Below, piece by piece: positions 11,801-22,506 of a stretch of DNA of 64,000 bases. The notes beneath the pieces are model-generated. The model did no database searches. It saw only the letters and a program-made list of their open reading frames with translations, and was not told where the DNA came from. The stretch is from Dactylonectria macrodidyma. Taxonomy: Eukaryota; Ascomycota; Sordariomycetes; Hypocreales; Nectriaceae. Position numbers and translations under genes: made by a program. Each line of letters opens with the position of its first letter. Position 1 is the first letter of the stretch. The stretch covers positions 1,364,001 to 1,428,000 of the forward strand of contig JAGMUV010000013.1 of the NCBI GenBank assembly GCA_020744425.1, written 5' to 3'.

Positions 11801-12209
11801 CGTCACTTCTCGGAATCTAACCGACGTATTCTTTGTAGGTTTTCTAACATAGCCTCTGATCTTCTTGAGATTCCAGTTTCTTCTTGGTATTACTACGTGG
11901 TAGAAGTTTGATATTCTTTTTGTCCTTTCTCAGAATGCTCATGCATGGGCCAGTGTTTGGCCACCAGTCGCAAATTAGACTTACTCCAATACCAGAGCCC
12001 AGTTTATCAAAAAACAACAAGACTGGGTTTTCAAAACCGTCTCTCAATATTCATAGTCAACTCTACTAATACAAACTATGTGGTTATGGTATATATATAC
12101 AATTATAAGCTTTTGCGACAAGTTTAGGGCTGGCATACGCTTTCGTATCAATCACCGGCAGACACCGCGATATAAGATGAAACACAAGTGCCCCAGCACT
12201 GGCGACCGT
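8884..12209. other. 3.3 kb intergenic region, including an AT-rich patch
   Basis: The left ~900 bases are the probable leader and promoter of the La-motif gene. No gene was recognised in the rest. A 13-base T run lies at 9851-9863. From about 11590 to 12130 base composition shifts clearly to A+T, unlike the surrounding GC-rich DNA, and only short open frames without family resemblance occur there. The 3' end of SFT2 follows at 12210. Confidence 0.5.
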
Positions 12210-13212
12210 TTAGCCACTCATCCAAGCCGTCGCCTGCCTCGCGCCAAACGACGTCGCAAGGCGCAAACCAGTGGAACCCATAGGGAAGTAGCTGATCAGA
12301 TACCAGAGCAGACAAGCAAGTTGGATGAGAGCTGAGAAGAGTGTGAGGATGGTACTATGAAGCTGTGGCGCTGGTTAGCATCGATACTTTCCGCCGTGAA
12401 CCACTAATACTGACCTTCAGGGCAAACACCAGCGTCAAGATGATGGAACCAAAGTACGCCGCAGTGAATGGCAGTCGAGGAGCTGACATGAGATGGTAGA
12501 GGTAGTTCATCGGTCCCATCATTGCTGCAAAGGAGGCCAAGAACATCATGGATCCGACTGACCACCTATAGGATGTTAGCATTTAGCACGGGAATCTTTG
12601 ATAACTCCCACTCTTTGATAGGACAATATGGAAAAAGAAAAGGTCACGGAGCCCAAGAGCTAGGTACTAGCCAGGGCGCGTGATACAGGTGGGGGGTGAA
12701 GAGGAAGTTAAGCTCCGGATCATTGACCTACAAGATGACAAACTTGCGAGGCCTCAAGGAGAGGACCGGGAAGAGAGTGAAGCAGATGACGAAACAAGCA
12801 AGGGCAGCGAGGTTGCAAGCAGCAAAGACCATCAAACGATCCCATCGACTAACTGCGACTTGGGTTAGCTCCTGTTACCACGAGGCATGTCATCCATCAC
12901 ATGCATGATCTAAGGCATGGCTGAGATGCAATGCACATGTCCCGCTGCAGGGGTGCCGAAGGACCATGGATCAGGATATTGTCAGGTTGACTCACGAACA
13001 AACCAGCCTTCCTCCTCCTCGCGACGGGTGGGTTGGGGTAGGGGGGCACCGGGACCCTCGCTGGTGGGGAGGCGGACATAGCCACGGTCGCCGAACGGGT
13101 TCAGGCTCTGGATGGAGGAGAGGAGGCCGTTCTGCTGGGAAGTGTTGACGGGCTCATCGCGACGGCTCCAGCCCAGAGAGTTGATAGAGTCTCGGAAGGT
13201 ATTTGAAGCCAT
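12210..13212 (-). CDS. SFT2: vesicle transport protein SFT2
   Basis: Four exons on the minus strand: 13212-12996, 12852-12732, 12565-12415 and 12362-12210, giving 213 residues. The introns have donors GTGAGT, GTAGGT and GTCAGT and acceptors CAG, TAG and CAG; all phases join cleanly. The product starts MASNTFRDSINSLGWSRRD and carries the conserved block LNPFGDRGYVRLPTSEGPG before four hydrophobic segments: near residues 79-100 (CNLAALACFVICFTLF), 115-138 (WSVGSMMFLASFAAMMGP), 145-163 (FTAAYFGSIILTLVFAL) and 166-186 (TILTLFSALIQLACLLWYL). This is the four-span Sft2/Got1 family, which acts in retrograde endosome-to-Golgi vesicle fusion with the t-SNARE Sed5. The ATG at 13212 opens the conserved N-terminus, so longer upstream frames were not used. 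Confidence 0.93.
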
Positions 13213-13422
13213 GGCGTCGGGGACCAGGGGGGCGGCTTCAACGGGGGACGGGCACGGAGCGGCAACGTCGATCGCGCGGACGCAGGTTCGTGATCGGGAT
13301 GGAGGGTGGGAGGAGCGCGTCGAGGACAAGAGGTAAGGCGGCCGGGCGTCGAGAGACGCTCCACTTTGAGTTTGGTCAGTCGACGGCGGTCCATGATATA
13401 CGGCATTCTCTGGAAGAGGGGA

Positions 13423-13439
13423 GGGGGGGGGGGGGGGGG
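13423..13439. repeat. poly-G run (17)
   Basis: Seventeen consecutive G residues flanked by GA on the left and A on the right, about 210 bp upstream of the SFT2 start codon. The same 17-G tract with the same immediate flanks recurs at 27223-27239. Confidence 0.85.
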
Positions 13440-13560
13440 AGGGAAGCCTACGAGGAGGTTGTTGGCCGCTGACGACGCTATTGGGGCAAGGCAGCGAAGA
13501 AAGAGTGTCGACGACTGGGGCTTGGACAGACGACCGCGCGTTGCGCACGAAATCCGCAAT

Positions 13561-13615
13561 GACGACAGGCGACGGCGATATGCGATAGGCGACCGGTGAC
13601 GGGCGATAGGCGACT
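13561..13615. repeat. GGCGAY-rich degenerate repeat with an exact 12-bp duplication
   Basis: The 12-mer GCGATAGGCGAC occurs at 13582-13593 and again at 13603-13614, exactly 21 bp apart (two helical turns). Looser copies such as GACAGGCGACGGCGAT precede it. The array is about 350 bp upstream of the SFT2 start. It could be a regulatory array or simple slippage. Confidence 0.6.
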
Positions 13616-14934
13616 CGCAGCGCTTGGGAAAAGAGGACAGATGGGATGGCTAGATGGGAAGCCTGGGCGGTTTGGCGAACGTGTGTCGTCGAAGTGGATG
13701 TGGAGCGCGGCACTAGCGATAGAGCTTGCTGGGTTGGGGCAATTTGGGTGTGGTGTGGCTCGTAGATGGCTTGGATATGGTAGGCATGGGAGGGCATGGG
13801 AGCCTCTGAAGGTGTTGTGGCCCGCTGCTATGGCCCGCTGGCCGACCAACTAGAGGCCTGGCCTTGCGACGCCTTGCCTTGCCTGGGGTGGCATGCATCT
13901 AGTGGATGGGGCCACATGATTGGCAGCCTCCCAAAATCCAGTCCGTACCGTCTGTGACACGGCCTTTTTGCACGGCCTTGACCACCTGGGCCTTGATCCA
14001 GTTGCGGCAGCGTTGTGAGACGTGAGAGGTCCCACTGGAAGGGAATGCGATGGAGGCTTACCTCCGGCCGGGGGCCAGCAACGTGGGGAGACCCAGGCCG
14101 GGGCCAACGACCCAGAGCCTTGGAGTTTTGGGAGTTTTGGAGGGGCGACTGAGACGAGGCTGGACGTTCCAGGCCCCCAAGGCTGGCTGGCATGCACGAC
14201 AGAGCAGCTGAACCGCCGAACCGTCTCTGGCTTTCGTCACCTCACCAGTGCACGACACATATCACAGTGGATAAAACACCCAAGACATGACCTGCCGGAT
14301 GAGGCGGATGAGACGGCGGCCGGGGCGGGCTGATAAGCTCTAGGTGGTTACGAGGAGCGGACCGTGGAGGGCCGTACACGACCCGTTGAAGGGAGGGCCA
14401 TGAAAGGGAGGACTATGAAAGGGAGTGACAAGGGCTTGGCTCGATATGATGACAGCACCAGGCAAGGCAGGCAACACATGGAACCCAAGGGAAGAAGACC
14501 AAGGCAGCCAGCCTTACATCGTGCGTGTTGTCTTAGGTCGTTGGTGGTATGAATGCCGGAAACGGTACATATCACCAGCGCGGACGCCAACGTGCTTACG
14601 GGATGCTGTGCGCAAAGAAATACTCCAGAAAACAAAAGATGGTGTGCCTCGGCGAGGCGCGTGCCCAAGGACGACGCAACAGATAGGAAACGCTCCAACG
14701 CATGACCGCGCAAGGGGGAGGCGAGGTGGGAGCTGGAAGGGGGGGAGGGAGGTCGATTGCATGTTGCATCCCGAGGAGGCCCTAGAGCCCAGTAGCAGGT
14801 TTGCCTTGGTGTCTTAAATCCCGAGTCACGCTCATCATGGCGCCCACACACACGCGCACACACACCCTTCTCGACCTCGTTTTTCCCTTAATCAGTACGG
14901 AGCGCACAGTGGGAGAATGAACGTTTGGCATCTT

Positions 14935-14964
14935 CCACCACCACCACCACCACCGCCACCACCA
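14935..14964. repeat. (CCA)n microsatellite
   Basis: About ten CCA triplets with one CCG interruption, in the intergenic region between SFT2 and the bHLH gene. Confidence 0.75.
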
Positions 14965-15920
14965 ACAGTTGACTGCCATGGAACGGCCAGCGTCCAAGGC
15001 TCAAAAGCCCAAACGGCGTCCGGTCTACCTAGAGGATGGCGGGTCAGAAGACGATGAGCCTCGTACAGATGACTTGCTGCAAGTGCTGGTATTTTTAGCT
15101 TGCTGGGGCGAGTATAAAATGGAGGACTTGGGTACGTCGCTCGGGGTTGGGACCTAGAAGCCGATCTATCTCATCTTGCAGCTGTTGGTGACGCACCGAA
15201 CGGGAAACGTAAAGGACAAACAAACTGCAGGAACACAGAAAGCAGAAAGCTGGAAGCGAGAGAAAGAGCCAAACGCCATCAACTTGCCTCCCAACCTGAG
15301 CCAGACCTCCTATTCCAACCAACCGTTTTGGACGCCGCCTGGTACCGTCGCCCACCCGCGCCGCCACCTCCCATCCTCCACCGCCAATCGTGTCTACAGC
15401 CTGAAGAGAGTGCGCATAAGTGCAATTCGGAGGCACCTTTTCCATACCAAACTAGCCTAGCCATCGACAAAAAGCGGTCACAGCTTTTGGGTTCTGTCTG
15501 CAGCCCGTCGCATCGAGCCGGAGCATCTCTTCGCTAGAGCCTCTCCCGACTCACCACTTACACTGCACCCCAGCGTCTCCTTGCTTCGATTCCTGGGCGC
15601 CAACCCCCCTTACACCACCCATCTGAATTCTGGACCACCCAGTTCAGCTCTCAGCCCCCGTTGATCAGCCCTTCGGCGCCGCACCAGAATACAATAAAAC
15701 GTCAGACCGCCTGCTGGATGGTCGGCATTTGGATTGTCAACCGCACATCTTACGTCCATCATCGCCCATATCCCGTTTGTGTCCGAGCTGCTCTTCCCAA
15801 ACAGGACCGGACCAACCACACGGCTTCATCCGTCCATCAGCAGTAGTTGAGAATACCTTAGACAGGGAAAAAGGGCAGCGAAACAACGCCGTCGAGTGTC
15901 ATCATCACTGCCTCCTCCTT

Positions 15921-15951
15921 CCTTCACCTCACATCACCTCGCATCACCTCA
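15921..15951. repeat. 10-bp tandem repeat CATCACCTCR, 3 units
   Basis: The units CCTTCACCTC, ACATCACCTC and GCATCACCTC follow in exact 10-bp register, about 1.95 kb upstream of the bHLH start codon. Confidence 0.6.
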
Positions 15952-17499
15952 CCCCGATTTAAACCTATCCCAGGAGTTTGCGACTGTTCTTGTCGCTTTT
16001 CGTCTCGTTTGCTCGTTCCGTGCTTCTCAGCCTCACTTGTTGGCTATTCGCCCACGCAATCCATTTGCCCCGCCCTGCCCCAGTCGACTACACCCTACTT
16101 TACCTGCGAAGATAATACGGACTCCCGCCCGGACTGGACGCACCCCAGAGTACTTGTGTTTCCAAGTACCTCTCCCCAGTGTCTCAAGTACCACTTACTA
16201 GCTTCCGTTGCCTGAAGGAGACAGGATTCAAACCAACAAGGGAGCATCAAGAGCTGTACACTATACAATAAGACTCTCTTTGCGGCATCACTCGCAATCC
16301 ACCAGTCCACCGGTTCTACCAGCCCTCATCATCACCCAAACGCTACAAACCCTTGGCACACCTCGTCGTCGTTCACCATCACCTCGTCTATTATTCTTGT
16401 TCTTGTCCGGCTGTGCAACCCACCTCGTCTCTCCCGACGCAGCCGAGCAAAAGCGACTGTTTCCATGCTTCTGGACAGTCGTCGACGAACCAGTGGTGAG
16501 TAATGCTCAGTAGAGCCCGTTCTCTCTTCCCATCCCTCCTACTGTCCCTCTCGGCACCTCGCCTGATCTGCCCTTCTGCGAGTGTCACTGTCCATCGCCG
16601 CTCCCTCTACTTTTTCTTGCTTCGCATGCCACCACTCGGCGCGATTCCCCCTCCCCTCTACTCTATCCCCTCCCCCCCCGCCGTTGGCTGTTGGCTGCGG
16701 CTGGCTATGAGCCTACCCGACGCTTTCATCCTCCTCCCGTCCGCGCGCTCACGCTGACTGGTGGCCACCATTCCAAGAACAGCCACTTCCTTGAACAGAC
16801 GCCCGACACCGCCTGCCTTCCCTAGCGCTTCAGCCACCGAGACAAGCAGCGTCCAACCCGAGCCAGAGTCACAGCGTGAGCCAACGCTGAACCAACGGCC
16901 GAGTTGCCTCTTGTTTTCTCCTTCGTTGTCTCTTTCGACGCCACGAGTTTGTCCCCCTGCAAGTCTCCAGCGAGTCTCCCGCGAGTCCTTTACAAATTCC
17001 CTATTATCAACATCCTTCGGTGACTTAATAAGTTGACCACCACTGTCCCCTTTGGCCACCGCTCTGCGATCACCTCACGTAAAAGCAGCCTTCGACCCCC
17101 ACCCCTGATCTTCTCCCTAGGTAGCCATCCACTGGAGCTAGCACGACCCTACCTACTGGACCTACCCTGGACAGTGTCGCAAGCCCGTGCGTGGATACCC
17201 CAAGGAAAGATCCCCCTCCCCCAAAAAAGGCCAAACCTAGCCCACACCTGCAAGCCCACACCTTCCTTACAAGCCCACGCCCACACCCACGCCAAACCCC
17301 CCATAACCTGGCCTGAGTGCCCGCCATTTCAACCACAAGCTCTCGCCCGCCTCCCTCCGACCCCGACTCAAACTCACCCACAATCCCTCTCTTGCGACCG
17401 CCGACTCCGACGTCGCTTCTAACTCTTCTCAACTCCTCGCGACTCCTCTCAGCTCTTCTCAACTTCTCCGCGACTGCTCTCGTCTCCGCGAATCTCTTG

Positions 17500-17514
17500 A
17501 TGGCATACAAGTAG
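17500..17514 (+). promoter_or_regulatory. four-codon upstream ORF in the bHLH leader
   Basis: ATG GCA TAC AAG TAG encodes Met-Ala-Tyr-Lys-stop. If the leader intron proposed at 17567-17744 is removed, this is the nearest upstream AUG to the bHLH start codon, since the remaining sequence 17745-17896 has no ATG. Whether this position is transcribed cannot be told from sequence alone. Confidence 0.35.
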
Positions 17515-17566
17515 CCGTCTACCTCATCCCCACGTCATCCCCTCCAGCGCCACAGCTGCCTGCGAG

Positions 17567-17744
17567 GTGAGTCCTAGCCCTTGGCGCTCCCTGCCCACTG
17601 CCCGCCACTCTTCTCGCTGTGTCCTACAGCGGGAGCGGGCATTCCAACTGGCCACTTCCACTTCCTTGCGCCCAGGTTGCCTCATCGGCCATCTCCCCGC
17701 TCTGCTGTACTCACCTCTGGATGCTGATGCCATTTATTAAATAG
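17567..17744 (+). other. candidate intron in the bHLH 5' leader
   Basis: A strong donor GTGAGT at 17567 is followed by an acceptor-like AATAG ending at 17744; a CAG at 17752 is an alternative. The stretch contains two ATG triplets near 17720-17726 that splicing would remove from the leader. This is inferred from splice signals only. Confidence 0.35.
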
Positions 17745-17896
17745 GCTTCCAGCAACCCCTTTGATTATCTCAACGACTCAGTGTCTTTTTTTGCCGAACC
17801 GGCGCGCACCCACAATATTCTGCCCACATACCATCCTCTAGGGCAACAACATCCGATCTAGCTTCCACCCCAAGCTTAGCCTCGCTGTTCCTCACG

Positions 17897-19465
17897 ATGG
17901 CCCAGCATAGCTTCAACCAATTTGGCTCCGGCCACAACACCGGTAGTATTGACCCCAACGACCTAATGGGCAGCGGCTACCCTACCTCCTTTAACAACAA
18001 CAACAATGCCAACAACTTCAATTCAAATTCTGGCAACGGCACAAATGGCTTTTCTAGCGGCTCGGCCTTGTTCGGTGATGATGAGCTCCTCGACGGCCTC
18101 CCTAACCACGGAGATGCCCAGTCTGGCATGCAGGGTCAAGGCCAAGACTTCTCGGGTATCATGGGCTTCTCCCAGGGAGGCTTTGCTCAACCCCAGATGA
18201 ATGGCTACTCAAACACCCCTGATGGAGACCCGATCCAGAGCCCATACGCAGCCAACTTTACCAATCAGTTCCGCCAGATGCAAGCCGGCCACTCGCTTGG
18301 CACCTCTATACACTCTCCCTTGTCGTATTCCAACTCTCCCCTGGGAGACATGAACGCCGACGATTCAAACCTGCTCAAGGCCCGCGCTCGGATGACCCAG
18401 CAGATGCAGCGGAAACAATCGAACAGCCGTAGCCCAATGACCCCAAAGAGTGCCTCCCTCCATGGAATGAACATCGGATCTCAAGAGTCCCAAGGCTTTG
18501 GGACGCAACCCATCCGGACCACCGGTATGCATGAAAAGTCGCCTTCTGGCCAGTGGATGAGCACCCCAACCGGCAGCATCCCCGCTTCGTACAACTCCGG
18601 TTTCTCCTCTCCCATGCAGCCATCCATGGGTCAGATCAATGAAGTCATGATGAAGGGCGGCACTTCGATGCCTGCTAAGCTTGGCGGACCCCCAGCGGCA
18701 GTCTCATCACAGGAAATGAAGCGGAAACGACGCCGAGAGTCGCACAACCTTGTAGAGCGACGTCGACGTGACAACATCAACGAGAGGATACAAGACCTCA
18801 GCAGACTGGTTCCCACTCACCGCCTTGAGGACGAGAAGATTCGAAAGCTCATTCAGAACGGGACCCCGCTCTCTCCCACGCTCACCGGCATTCCCAGCCC
18901 ATCTCAGGCCACCTCAAGTCTTGCCGGTCCTGGCGCGCGGAGAGCGGCTGGAGCTAGCGCAGGTAACATCACCACTGGGCTCCCGCTTGAAGAGAAGGAC
19001 AAAGGCCCAAACAAAGGCGACATTCTCAATGGTTCTGTGAGCTGGACTCGGGATCTCATGTGGATGCTCCACCTCAAGCTTCAACAGCAAGAGGAGATGA
19101 TGAACACGATTGTCGAGCTTGGTGGACACTTCCCATTCGAGCAGACCGAGGACGAGCGACGCATGCAAACCGAACTAATGGATGCTATCTCCAAGAACGA
19201 GAACGGTATCTTCTCGTACTCACGCACTGCTGGGTCCGGCCTTCGTGTACCTCACCACACCGACTATCGAGGTGAGCCCATCGATGGCTTGGGTGGAGGC
19301 GTCGACCCCCTCTCGATAAGCCCAGATGAGAATGGAAATGGTGCCATGACCGGTGGCCTTGGAGACACTGATCAGTACTGGCACGACCCCGACGACAATG
19401 GCAGTGGACGAGCTTCCCTCAATTTTAAGGAGGAGGACGAGTACGACATGGACCTCACTCAGTAG
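17897..19465 (+). CDS. bHLH transcription factor with long loop (retrograde-response/GlcD-gamma-like)
   Basis: A single exon encodes 522 residues. The N-terminal ~270 residues are Asn-, Gln-, Ser- and Gly-rich, with an acidic patch GDDELLDGL. The basic region and helix 1 lie near residues 275-305 (KRKRRRESHNLVERRRRDN, then INERIQDLSRLVP); the H, E and R of the E-box-binding pattern H-N-x-x-E-R-R-R are present. Helix 2 with a short zipper-like extension lies near residues 373-403 (GDILNGSVSWTRDLMWMLHL). The intervening loop is about 70 residues, much longer than usual. The C-terminus is acidic. The arrangement matches fungal proteins annotated as HLH factor GlcD-gamma, related to yeast Rtg3; that assignment is from memory of the family. 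A nuclear E-box-binding dimer is expected. The gene is convergent with NPR3. Confidence 0.88.
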   Translation: MAQHSFNQFGSGHNTGSIDPNDLMGSGYPTSFNNNNNANNFNSNSGNGTNGFSSGSALFGDDELLDGLPNHGDAQSGMQGQGQDFSGIMGFSQGGFAQPQMNGYSNTPDGDPIQSPYAANFTNQFRQMQAGHSLGTSIHSPLSYSNSPLGDMNADDSNLLKARARMTQQMQRKQSNSRSPMTPKSASLHGMNIGSQESQGFGTQPIRTTGMHEKSPSGQWMSTPTGSIPASYNSGFSSPMQPSMGQINEVMMKGGTSMPAKLGGPPAAVSSQEMKRKRRRESHNLVERRRRDNINERIQDLSRLVPTHRLEDEKIRKLIQNGTPLSPTLTGIPSPSQATSSLAGPGARRAAGASAGNITTGLPLEEKDKGPNKGDILNGSVSWTRDLMWMLHLKLQQQEEMMNTIVELGGHFPFEQTEDERRMQTELMDAISKNENGIFSYSRTAGSGLRVPHHTDYRGEPIDGLGGGVDPLSISPDENGNGAMTGGLGDTDQYWHDPDDNGSGRASLNFKEEDEYDMDLTQ

Positions 19466-20271
19466 TCAGCTGGTCAAACTCGATCATCATCTCTACAGAT
19501 CGGCCCTACCATGAGAAAGGGGACCCAACCCGGGAATCCTGGATTGGCCCAGTTGGAGACGATGAACACCTGACCTCTTGCTTGCATTTGCTTTTGGCGT
19601 TCACATCATCATCGCATCCACACCCTCCTCCACAGCTTTGCCCAACATTTAGGGTTTCTGCTCCGAGGGCTGTGGCTCCTTTGGCGTTGGGTTTATTTTT
19701 GACCCAGCAGAGTTGTTCTGGGTTGTTTGACTTTCTCCTCCCTGAGGAGCGGTTTCGGGGTGTCAGGGCGTGTGTAAGGTACGGTATATAGGGCTTATAC
19801 AGAGCTGGGGCATACTCGAGATATTCTTTCTTTTTTTCTCTGTTTTCTTGGGTTCTGTGATTGGTTGTTTTCGCTAGGTTTTGTTCGTATTTGCGTTGCG
19901 AATACCTTTGTGCTCAATCAAGGACAGAGGATCGAATGGAGACAGGGCACCGGGGCATCTGCTGCATCTTCTTGATTTTTACCCATCTCATTGTTTAATC
20001 CATGGTACTGCTATGCTCTTGTTCTTGCTTCATGAACCTTGCAATGGGATCTGCTTCATTGCATGGATTTCTCGGGCGGGACTCGAGCGCGAGGCGTTTG
20101 CATTTGTATTTTATTCAAGATTTATGCTTTCTATCATTATGTTTGCTCAGATACCAGCAGCGAGCTGCCTATTATACCATCATATTCTCAACCTTCAGGT
20201 TTTCAACCATAGTTTCTAAGAAATTAGTGGCTAAGCTGCAGCAGAGTCATGTAGCAAATGCCAAGACCCAA
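19466..20271. other. convergent 3' region between the bHLH gene and NPR3
   Basis: About 800 bases separate the two stop codons. The plus strand is T-rich with several poly-T stretches, as expected for 3' untranslated regions. No gene is supported. Read-through transcripts of the two genes could overlap here. Confidence 0.5.
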
Positions 20272-22506
20272 TCACCAGTGTCTGGTACACAGTAGGTATT
20301 CGCTCATGGCAGTGAGCATGTTCCATACCTCCTTTCGTTTCATTTCCTCCTGCAGGGCGATGCGTTCGAGGGCGCACTGGCCATCAAAGTACTTGGACAG
20401 CCGCTGCCAAGTACCGCGCAGCTTGTCGTCAGTGAAGCGGCGGGCGATGGCAGAGAGGTAGCGCGACTCCTTGCCGGTGGCCTTCTTGGCGTCAAGGATG
20501 ATGTGCGGCGCCAGGCCTGCGAGGTGGGCGTGGCCGTTGACGGAGGGGTGAGCAGTGGCGATGGGGACGGCCTTGCGCGCGTGAGCGGTAGCCTTCTCGG
20601 CGGCTTCGCGGTGGGCCTTGGAGGCGATGCGCTCGAGTCGGGCCTTTTCAGCGGCTTGCTCGGTCATGGTGGGGACGTGGGAGCCGTCAGTACCGGAGTG
20701 ATCCTCGGACGACTCGGAGGTGCGGGGCGGGGCAGCGCCGGACGAGTCCTCGGAGCGGGCCCCGTCGGCATCGGCGGCCGCGCGGAGCTCCTCGGCCTCC
20801 ATTTCGTAGTCGACCTCGTAGAGAATCTCGGGCCAGACTACGACGTAGGCAAAGGTGCACAGTTGGGTGACCCAGCCGCGGCGCATGAGCCAGGCGAGCA
20901 TGAGAAGGTAGGTGGGCCTGTGGGCTTTGCTAGGCGAGAAGTGCTTGTAGGGCCGCGGGCACTGGGAGAGTTCAGACAGAAAGTTGGGGAGTGGCGGCGC
21001 AAGCGGAAAGGCACGCTGCCACTCGAGGGTGTCCTGAGGGAGCTGCGTGTAGTCGGCGTTGGGGGAGCCGATGTACTGGTCGCGCGCGTGGAGAGGCGGG
21101 ATGGCAATTGCGCGGCGCCAGAAGATGAAATGCTGGGCGTACTTGCGGACCTGCCCAACGGTAAGGATGTTGCTCTGGCCTACTTGATAGAAGCTACAAG
21201 GACGTTAGTATGGAGGGTTAATACTAGTTATCTCGACTTGGGGTCGGTGGTCATGTTGGGGCTTGTACGTACGACAATGTTGGTTTGGATAGCCGCACAA
21301 ACTCGACCATAGAAGCGGTTGTCGGATCTGGGTCAGCTTGTAACTCTGAGATGATCTTCTTCTCGTCGTCTAACAACAGGAGCGCAAAATTGCGGTCGAG
21401 GAAGCCGGGTTCTTCCAGGGCGTCTTGGCTCATAAAAGTGTTGGCAGTGGTGATCCAGAGGCCGCGCTGAGCCGGTGCCTCGCCTTGGGGGAGGTCGTCT
21501 ACGTAGAAAGGCACAGGGATCTGGACTGAGGGCGTGAGGGAGCCTGCGGCAGTCTCAAGGTGGAGTGTCGCAATCCTGTTCTGCGACACCCCCTCGAAGA
21601 TGTCATGCATGGCGGCGGCTAGGGATGAGGTCTGTAGGATCTCCTTCCATAGCACGTTCATCTTTTTACCTGTGCCCAATGTCAGTCAGAGTGGGGTGTC
21701 TAATAAGGATAGAGAGGGGGCTAGAACATACGCTCTTCGCGGGCTTTGTCCTTCGCGACTAGAATGCGCTTTGACTCCTTCCAGACAAATTCGCTGTGTT
21801 GTTGGCTGTACTTGAAGGCTTTGCTGACCTTCTTGACGAGATGGTCGTAGACAGCGTCGACGACCTCCTTGACTTCATTGCTCTTAGGGTTGAGGATGAA
21901 GACAAGGTTGAACATGGTCATGGAGCTGCGCTTCTCGTCGTCCTCATCTTTCTTGCCATCCTTATCCTTAGCCGGCTGTTCAGCAGCTGCTTTGCCGTTG
22001 GCGGATCCATCATGTTCCTGAGAAGCAGTGAGGTCGTCAGTGTAGGCAGATCGCTTGGAAGACTTGGCAGTCTTCTTGGTTTTCTTCCACTTCCCATTCT
22101 CAGGTACATGGATGGGATACGAGACACAATAGAGGGGATCCAGCGACAATTGGAAGAGGCGTTTGTGATAAGAGCGTGCGGGCGTGAGGATCCCGGCCAG
22201 ATCACGAGATGGGAAACCTGCAACACGTTCCCATGGAACAATCTGGGTGCCGGACTCGGTGAAATAGTGCTCTTCTGGGTTGCGGGTTTGCCTTGGAGCC
22301 GCGTTGTCATCGTCAACATCCTGGTGGCCCGGTTGAGAGAGGCGCTCGAGGAGGATGTCCTCGAAGTCGACGGGAGCCTGTGAGGTGCCCGAGCTAGGCT
22401 GGACGTGAGGTGGATAGTGGAAAACAAAGGCTGGACCATCACGGGAGCGGTTGATGACGAGGGCGATGGCGAGGAAGTTGTCGGTGGTGACGAACGGTGT
22501 AGCCAT
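20272..22506 (-). CDS. NPR3: nitrogen permease regulator 3 (GATOR1/SEACIT subunit)
   Basis: Three exons: 22506-21732, 21669-21273 and 21193-20272, giving 697 residues. Donors are GTATGT and GTACGT, acceptors CAG and TAG, and the frame is maintained across both joins. The N-terminus MATPFVTTDNFLAIALVINR with RDGPAFVFHYPPH is the longin-like opening of Npr3/NPRL3. Other family blocks are YCVSYPIHVPENGKWKK, MFNLVFILNP, and FYQVGQSNILTVGQVRKYA reconstructed across intron 2; the C-terminus includes ALERIALQEEM. With Npr2 and Iml1/DEPDC5, Npr3 forms the GTPase-activating complex that shuts off TORC1 through Gtr1 on amino-acid or nitrogen limitation, at the vacuolar membrane. The ATG at 22506 opens the conserved start; an upstream in-frame GTG is not a credible start in a fungus. 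Low-complexity inserts lie around residues 150-195 and 510-560. Confidence 0.93.

Larger units (their letters stand above)
13213..17896. other. 4.7 kb divergent intergenic region between SFT2 and the bHLH gene
   Basis: No protein gene could be supported. The left part is upstream of SFT2 and holds a G17 run at 13423-13439 and a GCGATAGGCGAC repeat near 13561-13615. A CCA triplet run lies at 14935-14964. From ~15500 rightwards the plus strand is strongly pyrimidine-rich, typical of a fungal promoter followed by a long leader. Possible leader introns start at GTGAGT sites at 16496 and 17567, and a four-codon upstream ORF lies at 17500-17514. Confidence 0.5.

Noticed and set aside
20503..21312. 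269-codon plus-strand frame
   Set aside because: Antisense shadow of NPR3 exons, which have clear family blocks on the other strand.
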